A DNA stretch of 64,000 nucleotides, taken from assembly GCA_905182565.1 (NCBI GenBank), contig CAJJCB010000020.1, forward strand, positions 1 to 64,000, given 5' to 3'. Positions within the stretch are counted from its first letter, which is position 1; every line of letters starts with the position of its first letter. Positions 26,536-35,399 of the stretch are shown here, one piece after another. Position numbers and translations under genes: made by a program. The notes below the pieces were generated by a model, which saw nothing but the letters and a program-made list of their open reading frames with translations, searched no databases and was not told where the DNA came from. This DNA is from Acidimicrobiaceae bacterium (GTDB lineage Bacteria > Actinomycetota > Acidimicrobiia > Acidimicrobiales > Poriferisodalaceae).

Positions 26536-27582
26536 TTAACTCTCAACAGCCGCAGCATTGTCAACAGCTTCATCTTCAACGACTTCTTCATCAGCGACAT
26601 CAGATGCTACGAGCTGCGAACGGATACGCCCATCAATTTCAACCATCATTTCTGGGTGCTCCATCAAGAACGTCTTAGCGTTCTCACGACCTTGCCCTAG
26701 CTGTTCACCCTCATAGGTGTACCAAGCACCTGATTTTTTGACAATGCCTTCTTCTACACCGACATCAAGAATAGAGCCTTCACGACTGATGCCCTTCCCA
26801 TACATAATGTCAAATTCTGCTTGTCGGAAGGGTGGCGCAACTTTATTCTTAACAACCTTTACTCTGGTTCTACTGCCAGTAATTTCACCGTCAGATTTAA
26901 TTGCTTCTATCCGACGAATATCAATTCGGACTGAGGAATAAAATTTTAGAGCGCGACCACCAGGAGTTGTCTCCGGGCTTCCGAACATAACCCCAATTTT
27001 TTCGCGCAACTGATTGATAAAGATGCAAATAGTATTGGTCTTGTTTAGGTTTGCTGTGATTTTTCGAAGTGCCTGAGACATCAAACGTGCTTGAAGACCA
27101 ACGTGTGATTGCCCCATTTCTCCTTCAATCTCAGCGCGAGGAGTCAGGGCAGCTACGGAGTCAATGACCACGACATCAATCGCTCCTGATCGAATGAGCA
27201 TGTCCGTGATCTCTAATGCTTGCTCACCTGTATCCGGTTGCGAAATAAGCAATTCATCAACGTCAACACCAATGTTTCTTGCGTATTCAGGGTCCATGGC
27301 ATGTTCCGCATCGATATAGGCACAGGTTCCACCTATTCGCTGTGCTTCAGCCACAACGTGCATAGCTAATGTAGATTTACCTGAGGCTTCGGGCCCAAAA
27401 ATTTCGCAGACTCGCCCTTTAGGTAAGCCTCCGATACCTAGCGCTATGTCGATAGCAAGACTGCCAGTGGAAACCGCCTCGATTTTCATTTGTCCACGAT
27501 CACCCATCTTCATAACTGATCCTGCACCAAACTGTCGTTCGATTTGAGATAGTGCCATGTCTAGAGCTTTTTCTCGTTCCAC
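26536..27582 (-). CDS. recA: Recombinase RecA
   Basis: A 348-residue RecA with the Walker A GPEASGKS (63-70), the catalytic and L1/L2 DNA-binding regions, and an acidic C-terminal tail ([11 protein letters not shown]). It forms filaments on single-stranded DNA, promotes strand exchange, and activates LexA self-cleavage. The GTG start at 27580-27582 has AGGAGG seven bases upstream. Two LexA-type boxes lie about 120-160 bases upstream, so damage induction is expected. No recX follows, unlike many actinobacteria. Confidence 0.98.
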   Translation of the reverse strand: MEREKALDMALSQIERQFGAGSVMKMGDRGQMKIEAVSTGSLAIDIALGIGGLPKGRVCEIFGPEASGKSTLAMHVVAEAQRIGGTCAYIDAEHAMDPEYARNIGVDVDELLISQPDTGEQALEITDMLIRSGAIDVVVIDSVAALTPRAEIEGEMGQSHVGLQARLMSQALRKITANLNKTNTICIFINQLREKIGVMFGSPETTPGGRALKFYSSVRIDIRRIEAIKSDGEITGSRTRVKVVKNKVAPPFRQAEFDIMYGKGISREGSILDVGVEEGIVKKSGAWYTYEGEQLGQGRENAKTFLMEHPEMMVEIDGRIRSQLVASDVADEEVVEDEAVDNAAAVES

Positions 27583-27703
27583 GATATGTCCTCCTAGGAC
27601 TTGCCCTAAGGCTTTGTGTTGCCGGGCGTTAGCCCAATGTCGTTGGTGGAATCGTAAGACACGGGTGGGACACCCTTACCATGCGACAACTTAATCGTAC
27701 CTA

Positions 27704-27717
27704 CGAACACCTGTTCG
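27704..27717. promoter_or_regulatory. SOS (LexA) box 1, perfect actinobacterial match
   Basis: CGAACACCTGTTCG has the form CGAAC-N4-GTTCG, the known SOS box of Gram-positive and actinobacterial LexA. It lies in the region between the divergent recA and enoyl-CoA hydratase genes, upstream of recA. Confidence 0.85.
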
Positions 27718-27726
27718 GTCAAGCAC

Positions 27727-27740
27727 CGAACAGGTGTTTG
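27727..27740. promoter_or_regulatory. SOS (LexA) box 2, one mismatch, forming a long palindrome with box 1
   Basis: CGAACAGGTGTTTG matches CGAAC-N4-GTTCG with one change and starts 23 bases after box 1, so both face the same side of the helix to within about a fifth of a turn. Together the boxes form an inverted repeat: AACACCTGTTCGGT (27706-27719), a 5-base loop, then ACCGAACAGGTGTT (27725-27738). The site could bind two LexA dimers or extrude as a cruciform. Confidence 0.7.
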
Positions 27741-27770
27741 TTTGGAGATTTGACGACATCTGCTAGAAAG

Positions 27771-28640
27771 ATGCGCGATGCTCTGATTATGAGCCCTAGC
27801 GATGAAGACAACACTTACCATCTTTTGCACATCACACGCGAACGCGGAGTGGCGTTCGCCACCATAGATGCGCCGCCCGTAAACGTCATGACCCCAAGCT
27901 TGTTCAAGGAACTAGCTAAATTTGGCACGAGCGTGGCAGATGATGCTTCAGTTCGCGCAGTCGTGTTACGCAGTGCGGATCCAGACTTCTTTATTGCGCA
28001 CTTCGATGTTTCAGCAATTCTCCAATTTCCAGTCGAAGGAGAAGCAGTACGGCCAACAGAAATTGCTGGCTTTCACGCCATGTGCGAAACGTACAGATTG
28101 ATGCCTAAGCCAACGATTGTCGAACTGGCTGGAAGGGTAGGAGGCGGTGGCAGCGAACTAGCTATGTCGTGCGACATGCGCTTTGGAGCAATAGGCAAGA
28201 CAACCATTAACCAAATGGAAGTGCCTTTGGGGATCTTGCCGGGCGGCACCGGAACGCAGCGACTTCCCCGTCTAGTAGGAAGAAATCGCGCTATGGAGAT
28301 CATCCTCGGAGGCGTCGACATCGACTCGCAAACCGCTGAATCTTGGGGATATTTAAATAGAGCGATCGCTCCGGAGGACCTAAGCCAATTCGTAAGCGAC
28401 TTCGCCTACCGAATCGCAAGTTTTCCTCCAACTGCGGTTGCCCTCGCCAAAGAGTCAGTTAACAATGCTGACACGCTACCGCTGCGCGAAGGGATGCTGG
28501 AAGAGCAGTACCTCTTCCAGCAGCTTCTGAGAACTGAAGAAGCAAAACCGAGTATGGAAAGGTTTTTAGAACTCGGTGGGCAAACCCGCTCCGGAGAAAA
28601 AAGAATGGGCGATCTCGCAACTGAAATCTCTGGTACTTAA
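27771..28640 (+). CDS. Enoyl-CoA hydratase/isomerase family protein
   Basis: A crotonase-fold protein of about 289 residues. The oxyanion-hole segments are visible as the FFIAHFDVS region and ELAGRVGGGGSELAMSCD; the helix NQMEVPLGILPGGTGTQRL carries the position of the catalytic glutamates, with Glu in NQMEVPLG. It probably hydrates or isomerises enoyl-CoA in beta-oxidation. A longer frame starts at 27681 but would run through both SOS boxes, so the ATG at 27771 was chosen; an ATG at 27789 is also possible. The gene diverges from recA and may share its regulatory region. Confidence 0.85.
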   Translation: MRDALIMSPSDEDNTYHLLHITRERGVAFATIDAPPVNVMTPSLFKELAKFGTSVADDASVRAVVLRSADPDFFIAHFDVSAILQFPVEGEAVRPTEIAGFHAMCETYRLMPKPTIVELAGRVGGGGSELAMSCDMRFGAIGKTTINQMEVPLGILPGGTGTQRLPRLVGRNRAMEIILGGVDIDSQTAESWGYLNRAIAPEDLSQFVSDFAYRIASFPPTAVALAKESVNNADTLPLREGMLEEQYLFQQLLRTEEAKPSMERFLELGGQTRSGEKRMGDLATEISGT

Positions 28641-28670
28641 GGCAACGAGTTAGTCAAAAATAGGATTGCT

Positions 28671-29573
28671 CTAGCGAAAAGACGGTGCCACTTTTTCGAT
28701 AAACAAGTCCATCGAATGTTTTTTCTTAGACATTTCGCCGAACGTAAAATCTGGAACTATTAATTCGTTCACGCCATAGGACTCATACTCCGCAACCACT
28801 TCAATAACTTCTGATGGCGTTCCTACGATGGTCGCTCTTCCAAAATCGCGATCGCGCAGCTTAGCTAGAGACTTTTCGTCTTCTGAAATAAACATCAAAG
28901 CCACCGCAGACCGACTGATTTCTTTTGGGTCACGCCCAAGGTCAACGCAATGAGCATCTAGAACCCCACAGAGTTCTCGAATATCCTGGGGCATTCCCCA
29001 ATAATTCCATTCATCTGCAAATCGAGCTGTGGTTTTTAACGTCCTCTTGCGACCGCCACCGCCTATCAACAGGGGCACTTTTTTTTGAATTGGCTTAGGG
29101 TCGAGCGGCGCATCAATAATTTGATAATGCTCTCCCTCAAAATTAGTACGGTGCTCAGCCAGCAAAGAAGTAATAATTTCTACCGACTCATCCAACATGT
29201 CCAAACGGCCTTTTAACGTAGAAAAATCGAAGTTATATTTTTCATGCTCATTCTCCTGCCAGCCAGCACCGATCCCCAAAACCACTCGACCGCCAGAAAT
29301 ATGGTCAATCGTCGTAGCTATTTTTGCGGTCAACGCCGGGTTTCTGTAGGTATTTCCTGCGACCAATGGCCCAATCCGCACACGCGGAACCAACGCTGCT
29401 ACAGCAGCAAGGACCGACCAAGCTTCGTGGATTGGTTCGTCAACATTATCGGCGTTCGGCATGAAATGATCTGCGTACCAGATTCCATCCCATCCAGTCG
29501 CTTCAGCGTGCAAGCAACCCTCAATCGTGTCATCCCAAGATTGCCCATTACCAGTCCAGAAACTAAATCTCAT
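28671..29573 (-). CDS. Luciferase-like monooxygenase family oxidoreductase, probably F420-dependent
   Basis: A 300-residue TIM-barrel protein of the bacterial luciferase-like (LLM) class. The N-terminal GWDGIWYADHF, the GRVVLGIGAGWQENEH segment and PLLIGGGGRKRTLK are typical of the actinobacterial F420-dependent branch, related to N5,N10-methylene-tetrahydromethanopterin reductase. The cofactor assignment is inferred from these signatures; an FMN-using member is the alternative. The substrate is unknown. It converges with the enoyl-CoA hydratase, with 30 bases between the stops. Confidence 0.83.
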   Translation of the reverse strand: MRFSFWTGNGQSWDDTIEGCLHAEATGWDGIWYADHFMPNADNVDEPIHEAWSVLAAVAALVPRVRIGPLVAGNTYRNPALTAKIATTIDHISGGRVVLGIGAGWQENEHEKYNFDFSTLKGRLDMLDESVEIITSLLAEHRTNFEGEHYQIIDAPLDPKPIQKKVPLLIGGGGRKRTLKTTARFADEWNYWGMPQDIRELCGVLDAHCVDLGRDPKEISRSAVALMFISEDEKSLAKLRDRDFGRATIVGTPSEVIEVVAEYESYGVNELIVPDFTFGEMSKKKHSMDLFIEKVAPSFR

Positions 29574-29838
29574 AAAGAGGAGCCTGCCAGAAAGAAATCA
29601 AGCTTGCTCATTTAATGAACTCGAAGCAAGTAATTTGCGCGTGTCGAATCTGCACAAAAATCCTTTGGTAACGTGCGAATTACCAACATAAATTTCTTCC
29701 TTGGAGCGCTCTCCTATCGCAACCTTGAGAGCCAAATTCAAATTCTTGTATTGTTAAACGACCAGAAAAATATTCTTCCTGGGGCGTTTTGTACCCATGA
29801 TTCTGGAGCCAGCGACGCCTCCAGATCAGCTCCCGAAA

Positions 29839-31095
29839 CTAGGAATGCTCTAGTAAATAACGGCGGAGCAGGTTGAGCATCGATATACAACTATTCTGGC
29901 GGATTCGTTCGATATCTCCAGGCAAGCGCACCTCTTCAACATGTTCGAATCCTTCTTTCGATATCGCCAACCATGCAGTTCCAAACGGAAACATTTGACT
30001 CGAAGTATTCGGATCTTCCACACCTGTCACAGCAATACCAACATCAGCAACCAACACATCTCGAGCTTTTTTGGCAAGTTGCAGAGCTTTTTGAGGACCC
30101 GGATAACTGTCGGGCTCACCCTGGACCAGATAAGAAAGAATGCCAGGACCGAGTGCTACCACGCCGCCAACGAAAGCATGGCTAGACACCGCCGCCGCAG
30201 ATAAACGGTTTGCAATATATCCGCCAGTAATTGTTTCCACAATGCCAAGAGTTAAGCCTGAAGCTTCAAGCAAATCCAACACTGTTGACTCCATGGTGGA
30301 TTCATCTACGGCGAACACAAGCTCTCCCAAAATTTTTCTGAGTTGAAGCTCTTCTTCATCCAGCATCGCCTCAACTAACTCTCTATCACTCGCTTTTGCG
30401 GTAACTCGAACTTTTATTCCTTCGACTCCACTCGCCAAGAAAGCTAATGTAGGGTTTCCAACATCATCGAGCTCTTCCATTCGGGGAGCCAACATTTCAG
30501 CTAAGCCAGATTCGCTCTGCCCCCAGGTGCGCAGCACCCTGCTGTCGATAACAGCTGTTTCACCTGATCTTTGCTGTAAATCGGGGATGATTGTCCCAAG
30601 AAACATCTCTTTCATCTCGTAGGGAACTCCTGGCACCGCATATAGCACTTTCTCTGTTTCGCCTTCCCGAGTGAATGGCACAACTAATCCAGGTGCAGTA
30701 CCTGGTTGCTGAGATATAGCTGTAGCTCCAGCAGGGACCATCGCTTGGCGAAGATTGTTCGCTGGCATTTCTCTGCCGCGCGTTCTGAACATCTCTTCTA
30801 TCCGAGCAGCGATTACCTCATCGAGAACCAGCTCGGCGCCCATGACTTTGGCGATAACTTCGCGTGTAATGTCATCTTGCGTTGGGCCAAGCCCTCCACA
30901 CATTATGACCGCATCGCTGCGATCAAGAGCAAGATTCACTGCGTCTTCTATCCGATCCCAATTGTCACCAACTTTTGTTTGGTAGTGACTGTCGATTCCG
31001 GCTAAGGCCAAATGTTCACCCATCCAAGATGAATTGGTGTCAACTATCTGACCTAAAAGCAACTCTGTTCCAACTGCAATGATTTCACACTTCAT
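29839..31095 (-). CDS. cinA: CinA-like protein with degenerate C-terminal amidase domain
   Basis: A 418-residue two-domain protein. The N-terminal molybdopterin-binding-like (COG1058 pyrophosphatase) domain is well kept, with GTELLLGQIVDTN (9-21) and CGGLGPTQDD (66-75). The C-terminal domain should be an NMN deamidase of the PncC type, but the usual ESCTGG is ETITGG (287-292), the YSNEAK segment with its lysine is replaced by LGPGIL (315-320), and the usual TGIAGP reads TGVEDP. Deamidase activity is therefore probably lost. It lies 73 bases downstream of pgsA, the normal actinobacterial neighbour. Confidence 0.93.
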   Translation of the reverse strand: MKCEIIAVGTELLLGQIVDTNSSWMGEHLALAGIDSHYQTKVGDNWDRIEDAVNLALDRSDAVIMCGGLGPTQDDITREVIAKVMGAELVLDEVIAARIEEMFRTRGREMPANNLRQAMVPAGATAISQQPGTAPGLVVPFTREGETEKVLYAVPGVPYEMKEMFLGTIIPDLQQRSGETAVIDSRVLRTWGQSESGLAEMLAPRMEELDDVGNPTLAFLASGVEGIKVRVTAKASDRELVEAMLDEEELQLRKILGELVFAVDESTMESTVLDLLEASGLTLGIVETITGGYIANRLSAAAVSSHAFVGGVVALGPGILSYLVQGEPDSYPGPQKALQLAKKARDVLVADVGIAVTGVEDPNTSSQMFPFGTAWLAISKEGFEHVEEVRLPGDIERIRQNSCISMLNLLRRYLLEHS

Positions 31096-31168
31096 AACAA
31101 GACTTTAATACGGCAAGTTGTAACGTTGTGGACTATTGCTATGGCGAGAAGTGTTCAAGCTAACAACA

Positions 31169-31759
31169 TTAAGGCGAGGTAGCTGGCCCCAATTGCTCAA
31201 CAGCTAACTTCCGGGCGCTAACCCAATACCCGATACCTGTTTGCAAAGTTAGCAATGTTGCTAGCCACAAAAGACCAGTTGCGACCCAATGCGCCGAGGA
31301 CACAATCGGAGGTATTACCGCAAACCCAATGGCCCACAGCTGAACGAAAGTTTTCCACTTGGCAAGACGAGTTGCCGGCACAGTTATACCTTTTCGTCCC
31401 GCTTCCGATCGGTATAGGCTCACTAATAATTCACGCAACATAATAATACTCACCGGCAGCCAGTGAAACTGGTCGATGCTCACTAGCGCACACATTCCGC
31501 CTAAGACCAGAACTTTGTCAGCCAGTGGGTCAAGAAAAGCTCCTGATCTCGTTTCCCCGTGCTTTCGCGCCAGCCATCCATCTAAATAGTCTGTTATTCC
31601 TATAGCGAAACCAACAAGGAAAGTGAGCCACATCGGTTCTTTCGTGATAACTAGCAACACAAAAATTGGTGTCGCCAGAATCCGCGCAACGGTAACAAAA
31701 TTTGCAGGAGTAGCCAATGCCGTAGGCCCATAGGTTCGATTATTTTCGAGCCATTTCAT
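31169..31759 (-). CDS. pgsA: CDP-diacylglycerol--glycerol-3-phosphate 3-phosphatidyltransferase
   Basis: A 196-residue membrane enzyme that makes phosphatidylglycerophosphate, the precursor of phosphatidylglycerol and cardiolipin. The full CDP-alcohol phosphotransferase motif is present: Asp57, Asp60-Gly61, Ala64-Arg65, Gly73, Asp77 and Asp81, in the spacing D-x2-DG-x2-AR-x8-G-x3-D-x3-D. About six hydrophobic helices are visible. The start overlaps the rimO stop by four bases. In actinobacteria paralogues make phosphatidylinositol phosphate, but the position between rimO and cinA supports pgsA. Confidence 0.93.
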   Translation of the reverse strand: MKWLENNRTYGPTALATPANFVTVARILATPIFVLLVITKEPMWLTFLVGFAIGITDYLDGWLARKHGETRSGAFLDPLADKVLVLGGMCALVSIDQFHWLPVSIIMLRELLVSLYRSEAGRKGITVPATRLAKWKTFVQLWAIGFAVIPPIVSSAHWVATGLLWLATLLTLQTGIGYWVSARKLAVEQLGPATSP

Positions 31760-33054
31760 TTTGACTGGGCTTGTCCACTCAAAGACTCAACAGTTGCACC
31801 CAAATCAGGACCATCAGACCAAGTTAATTTGACCTCGTGGAACTCTCCAACGGCTAAGTCCTCCGAAACGTGTATTACGCCGTCAATTTCCGGCGCCTCA
31901 CGATGGCTTCTACCGATACCCGGCGCATCAACTAGAATGCGCACTGTAGTGCCAACCATTTCATCATTATGCGCTGCGGTTATACCATCCTGAATTTCGC
32001 TTAACTCTGCGTGCCGTTCCAACATCAAGTTACGAGGCACTTCATTGTCTAAGTCAGCGGCGTAGGTTCCTTCTTCCTTAGAGTAGGTAAAAAAACCACA
32101 CCAATCGAGTTGCGCATCCTCAAGCCATTGGACTAGCTGAGCCTGATCATCTTCAGTTTCTCCAGGATATCCAACTATGAAGTTAGACCGGAAAGCAGCA
32201 TCTGGAGCTAGTTCACGTATTCGAGATATTCGTTCTAGAAAACGATCTCCGTCTCCCCAACGGCGCATACGCCTCAGGTGAGGCTTAGCCACATGCTGCA
32301 ACGACAAATCAAAATACGGCACACCGGTCGCTAAAATAGCTTCAATCAGATTCTCTGTCAGATCAGATGGGTACAGGTACAACAACCGCACGCGATCCAC
32401 GACAGCAGCAACTTTGTCAACTAACGAAACAATGGAACCGCGTTCACCACGATCCTTGCCATAGCTCGCCAGGTCTTGAGCTACTAAAACAACTTCCCGT
32501 ACGTCTAATTCCTCAACTTCTCGCAAGATTGAATCAGCTTCGCGACTGTTCTGAGGGCCTCTAAAAGAAGGAATAGCGCAAAAACCACAATTCCGGTCAC
32601 AGCCTTCAGCAATTTTCACGTAAGCCCACGGAAGAGCCGATGGAGGCCGTCGAAGGTTTAATAAATCTAGTTTTGGTAATGGCGGTGCTGACTCAACTTG
32701 AAGACCTATTGGTTTCAAAGTCAAGTTAACTGGCACACCAAAACCTGCTACTTGGTCTACCTCCGGGAGCGCATCAGCCAATTCATCGCCATAACGCTCA
32801 GCCATACAACCGGTCACTACAAGTCGAGCATCAGGAGAACGTTCATCTTCTATTGCCAAAATAGTATTTATAGATTCTTCTCGCGCTTCCTCAATAAAGG
32901 CACACGTGTTGACCACGATGAGGTCAGCAGCATCAGCGCTGCTGACAGGCTCCATCCCGTCATCAAGAAGTGTCCCAACAATCTTGTCAGAATCAACCTG
33001 GTTTTTAGGACAACCCAAAGTGTGAATGAAAAAGCGTTTCGCCGGTTCGGCCAT
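31756..33054 (-). CDS. rimO: Ribosomal protein S12 methylthiotransferase
   Basis: A 432-residue radical-SAM methylthiotransferase that modifies an aspartate of ribosomal protein S12. Auxiliary-cluster cysteines are Cys15, Cys51 and Cys83; radical-SAM cysteines are Cys152, Cys156 and Cys159 (CDRNCGFC); a TRAM domain ends the protein. HTLGCPKNQVDSD at the N-terminus marks RimO rather than MiaB. It is coupled to pgsA and cinA downstream, as in many actinobacteria. It is divergent from the copper ATPase with 76 bases between. Confidence 0.95.
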   Translation of the reverse strand: MAEPAKRFFIHTLGCPKNQVDSDKIVGTLLDDGMEPVSSADAADLIVVNTCAFIEEAREESINTILAIEDERSPDARLVVTGCMAERYGDELADALPEVDQVAGFGVPVNLTLKPIGLQVESAPPLPKLDLLNLRRPPSALPWAYVKIAEGCDRNCGFCAIPSFRGPQNSREADSILREVEELDVREVVLVAQDLASYGKDRGERGSIVSLVDKVAAVVDRVRLLYLYPSDLTENLIEAILATGVPYFDLSLQHVAKPHLRRMRRWGDGDRFLERISRIRELAPDAAFRSNFIVGYPGETEDDQAQLVQWLEDAQLDWCGFFTYSKEEGTYAADLDNEVPRNLMLERHAELSEIQDGITAAHNDEMVGTTVRILVDAPGIGRSHREAPEIDGVIHVSEDLAVGEFHEVKLTWSDGPDLGATVESLSGQAQSK

Positions 33055-33130
33055 GAAAAAACAAGGTTACGCCTCCCAGAGCACAAGTTGGCAACATCCG
33101 AATGAATCCATGTTCGATTAGCCTAAAGGT

Positions 33131-35257
33131 GTGCCAATAAACCAGTCTTCGACTAATAAGAAAACAGAAATTTTGGTAGAAGGCATGAGCTGCAGCGCCT
33201 GCGCAGCGCGAATCGAAAACGCTCTCAAAGAAATTTCAGGAGTTTTTGAAGCTCACGTCAATTTCGCAACCACTAAATCAACTATCAGTCATGGTCCTGA
33301 GACCACAAGAGATTTACTAATTAAAACAATTTCTGACTTGGGCTACACAACACCGGAACACATCGACGGAACCGAAATTCATTCCCGCCAAGAAAAGTTT
33401 TTGAAGATTCGGCTAATACCCGCGATTTCGGCAGCCGTTATCTCAATGATTTTGACCATGACTATTTCATCCGAACTAGGCGACATAGCAACAGCGACTC
33501 TTGCAACTATTTCTGTGTTCTGGTGCGGGTCAAAGTTTCATCGAGCCGCTCGCGTTCAACTACTTCAAGCATCATTAGGCATGGACTTTTTGGTTTCTTT
33601 GGGCACTCTTGCCTCATGGCTCTGGTCATCTATAGCGCTACTGACAGGCAGCGAAAACCATCTGTATTTCGATGCTGCTTCGGTTATCACAGCATTCGTT
33701 CTCCTAGGTAAATGGTGGGAGGCTAGAGCAACTCTGCATTCAGCAGCTGCTCTTCATAACTTAGCTACTTCTCGTAGCCAAATGATTCGACTTATCGATG
33801 GTTCAGATATCACTCTTGATTCTTTACAAATCGGAGCAGAATTTATCGTGCGACCGGGTGAGACGGTTGCGACCGACGGAATAGTCGTAACCGGTATTTC
33901 TGATGTAGATACAGCAATGCTTACCGGGGAGTCACAACCGCGCTCCATAGCTGCAGGTGATCCCATTTTAGGTGGGTCGATAAACGGAGATGGAACACTA
34001 ACTGTTAGAGCTACAGCGATTGGAGCAGACACAGCAGCCGCAAAAATTGTCCGATTGGTTGAAGAGGCCCAAGGAAGCAAAGCTCCAGTTCAAAAAATGG
34101 CCGACCGAATAGCTCAATTTTTTATTCCATGCATCATAATATTAGCCATCGGGACCCTGATAGTTCGCCTTCTGATTGGCGACCAATCAGAAGAAGCCTT
34201 CACTGCAGCGGTAGCAATATTAATCGTCTCCTGCCCTTGTGCCCTCGGCTTAGCAACTCCGTTAGCCGTTTTAGTCGGCACTGGCAAAGCTGCGCAGCTC
34301 GGCATAATCATTCGAAGTGCGGCCGTATTAGAAGATACCCGCCGTATCAATCACGTCGTTCTGGACAAAACAGGAACGATTACTAACGGTGAGCTTTACG
34401 TCGCAGAAATTATCGCTCCGAATGATAACAAAGAGCTACTGATGGGTTTAGCAGCAGCCCTCGAATCTCGATCTGAACACCCCATCGCACGAGCAATAAG
34501 CAGTTCTGCATCTAACGCCCTAGAGATTAAGAACTTTAAAAATTTTCCAGGCCTTGGCATCGAAGGAGAAGTCGCAGGGGTTTACACAAGAGTAGGTAAG
34601 GCAAATTTCTTTGACGATATGTTGCCAGAACTTCGGGCCGAAGTTGAACATAATGCTTCTACCCATGTTCTGGTCGGTCGTGGCCAAACAGCCGAAGCCT
34701 TAATTCTGTTAAGCGACGAGGTTCGAGTAACAGCGAAAATAGCTATAACAAAACTAAAAGAAATGGGAATAAAGGTAACTCTTCTGTCTGGTGACAATAA
34801 GAATTCTTGTGACCGAGTTGCTAAAGAAACCAATATTTCTAGAGTAATTTCTGAGGTGCTGCCAGACGCTAAACAAACTGAAATTTCTCGACTTCAAGCA
34901 ACAGGCGACAGAGTCGCTATGGTCGGCGACGGCATAAATGATGCCCCAGCCTTAGCTAAAGCAGACCTCGGGATAGTGATGGGTTCTGGGTCAGATTTAG
35001 CACAAAAATCTGCTTCTCTCATTGTTGTAAATAATGACTTACTGAGCGTCGTGGATGGAATCGCACTTTCGCGTCAAACTATGAAAACCATTAGGGTCAA
35101 TCTTTTTTGGGCATTTCTCTACAATGTTTTGGCAATTCCTTTAGCAATGTCAGGAGTGCTCCACCCGATGCACGCATCAGCCGCAATGGCTCTCTCTTCA
35201 ATTTTCGTAGTGAGTAACAGCCTGAGGCTCCGACGGTATGTAGCCTCAACTTCTTAG
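33131..35257 (+). CDS. copA: Cu(+)-exporting P-type ATPase (class IB-1)
   Basis: A 708-residue heavy-metal P-type ATPase with eight predicted membrane helices. One N-terminal metal-binding domain carries GMSCSAC (Cys21, Cys24). The membrane CPC is at 368-370, the phosphorylated DKTGT aspartate is residue 412, HP is in SEHPIARA, and GDGINDAPAL closes the hinge. YN in the seventh helix and MxxSS in the eighth (MALSS) are the class IB-1 signature for monovalent copper, perhaps silver. The start is GTG with AAAGG upstream. No csoR or copZ gene is adjacent, so any copper control acts from elsewhere. Confidence 0.95.
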   Translation: MPINQSSTNKKTEILVEGMSCSACAARIENALKEISGVFEAHVNFATTKSTISHGPETTRDLLIKTISDLGYTTPEHIDGTEIHSRQEKFLKIRLIPAISAAVISMILTMTISSELGDIATATLATISVFWCGSKFHRAARVQLLQASLGMDFLVSLGTLASWLWSSIALLTGSENHLYFDAASVITAFVLLGKWWEARATLHSAAALHNLATSRSQMIRLIDGSDITLDSLQIGAEFIVRPGETVATDGIVVTGISDVDTAMLTGESQPRSIAAGDPILGGSINGDGTLTVRATAIGADTAAAKIVRLVEEAQGSKAPVQKMADRIAQFFIPCIIILAIGTLIVRLLIGDQSEEAFTAAVAILIVSCPCALGLATPLAVLVGTGKAAQLGIIIRSAAVLEDTRRINHVVLDKTGTITNGELYVAEIIAPNDNKELLMGLAAALESRSEHPIARAISSSASNALEIKNFKNFPGLGIEGEVAGVYTRVGKANFFDDMLPELRAEVEHNASTHVLVGRGQTAEALILLSDEVRVTAKIAITKLKEMGIKVTLLSGDNKNSCDRVAKETNISRVISEVLPDAKQTEISRLQATGDRVAMVGDGINDAPALAKADLGIVMGSGSDLAQKSASLIVVNNDLLSVVDGIALSRQTMKTIRVNLFWAFLYNVLAIPLAMSGVLHPMHASAAMALSSIFVVSNSLRLRRYVASTS

Positions 35258-35399
35258 AATCTTAACGTGCAAGCGAACAAGTCGAATTGATTTCAAGTGC
35301 AGTGGCTTACTACTAGCTCTCGACAACGTTAGAAGTTAAACAAGACGAAATACCCAGTCAATACCCATAGGGCTACTTCTGAGTCGTAACCTCATTTGT

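Noticed and set aside
27663-27675. Short hairpin GGGTG-GGA-CACCC in the recA leader as a terminator or attenuator
   Set aside because: The loop is only three bases and no T-tract follows on either strand; a chance GC-rich palindrome is as likely.
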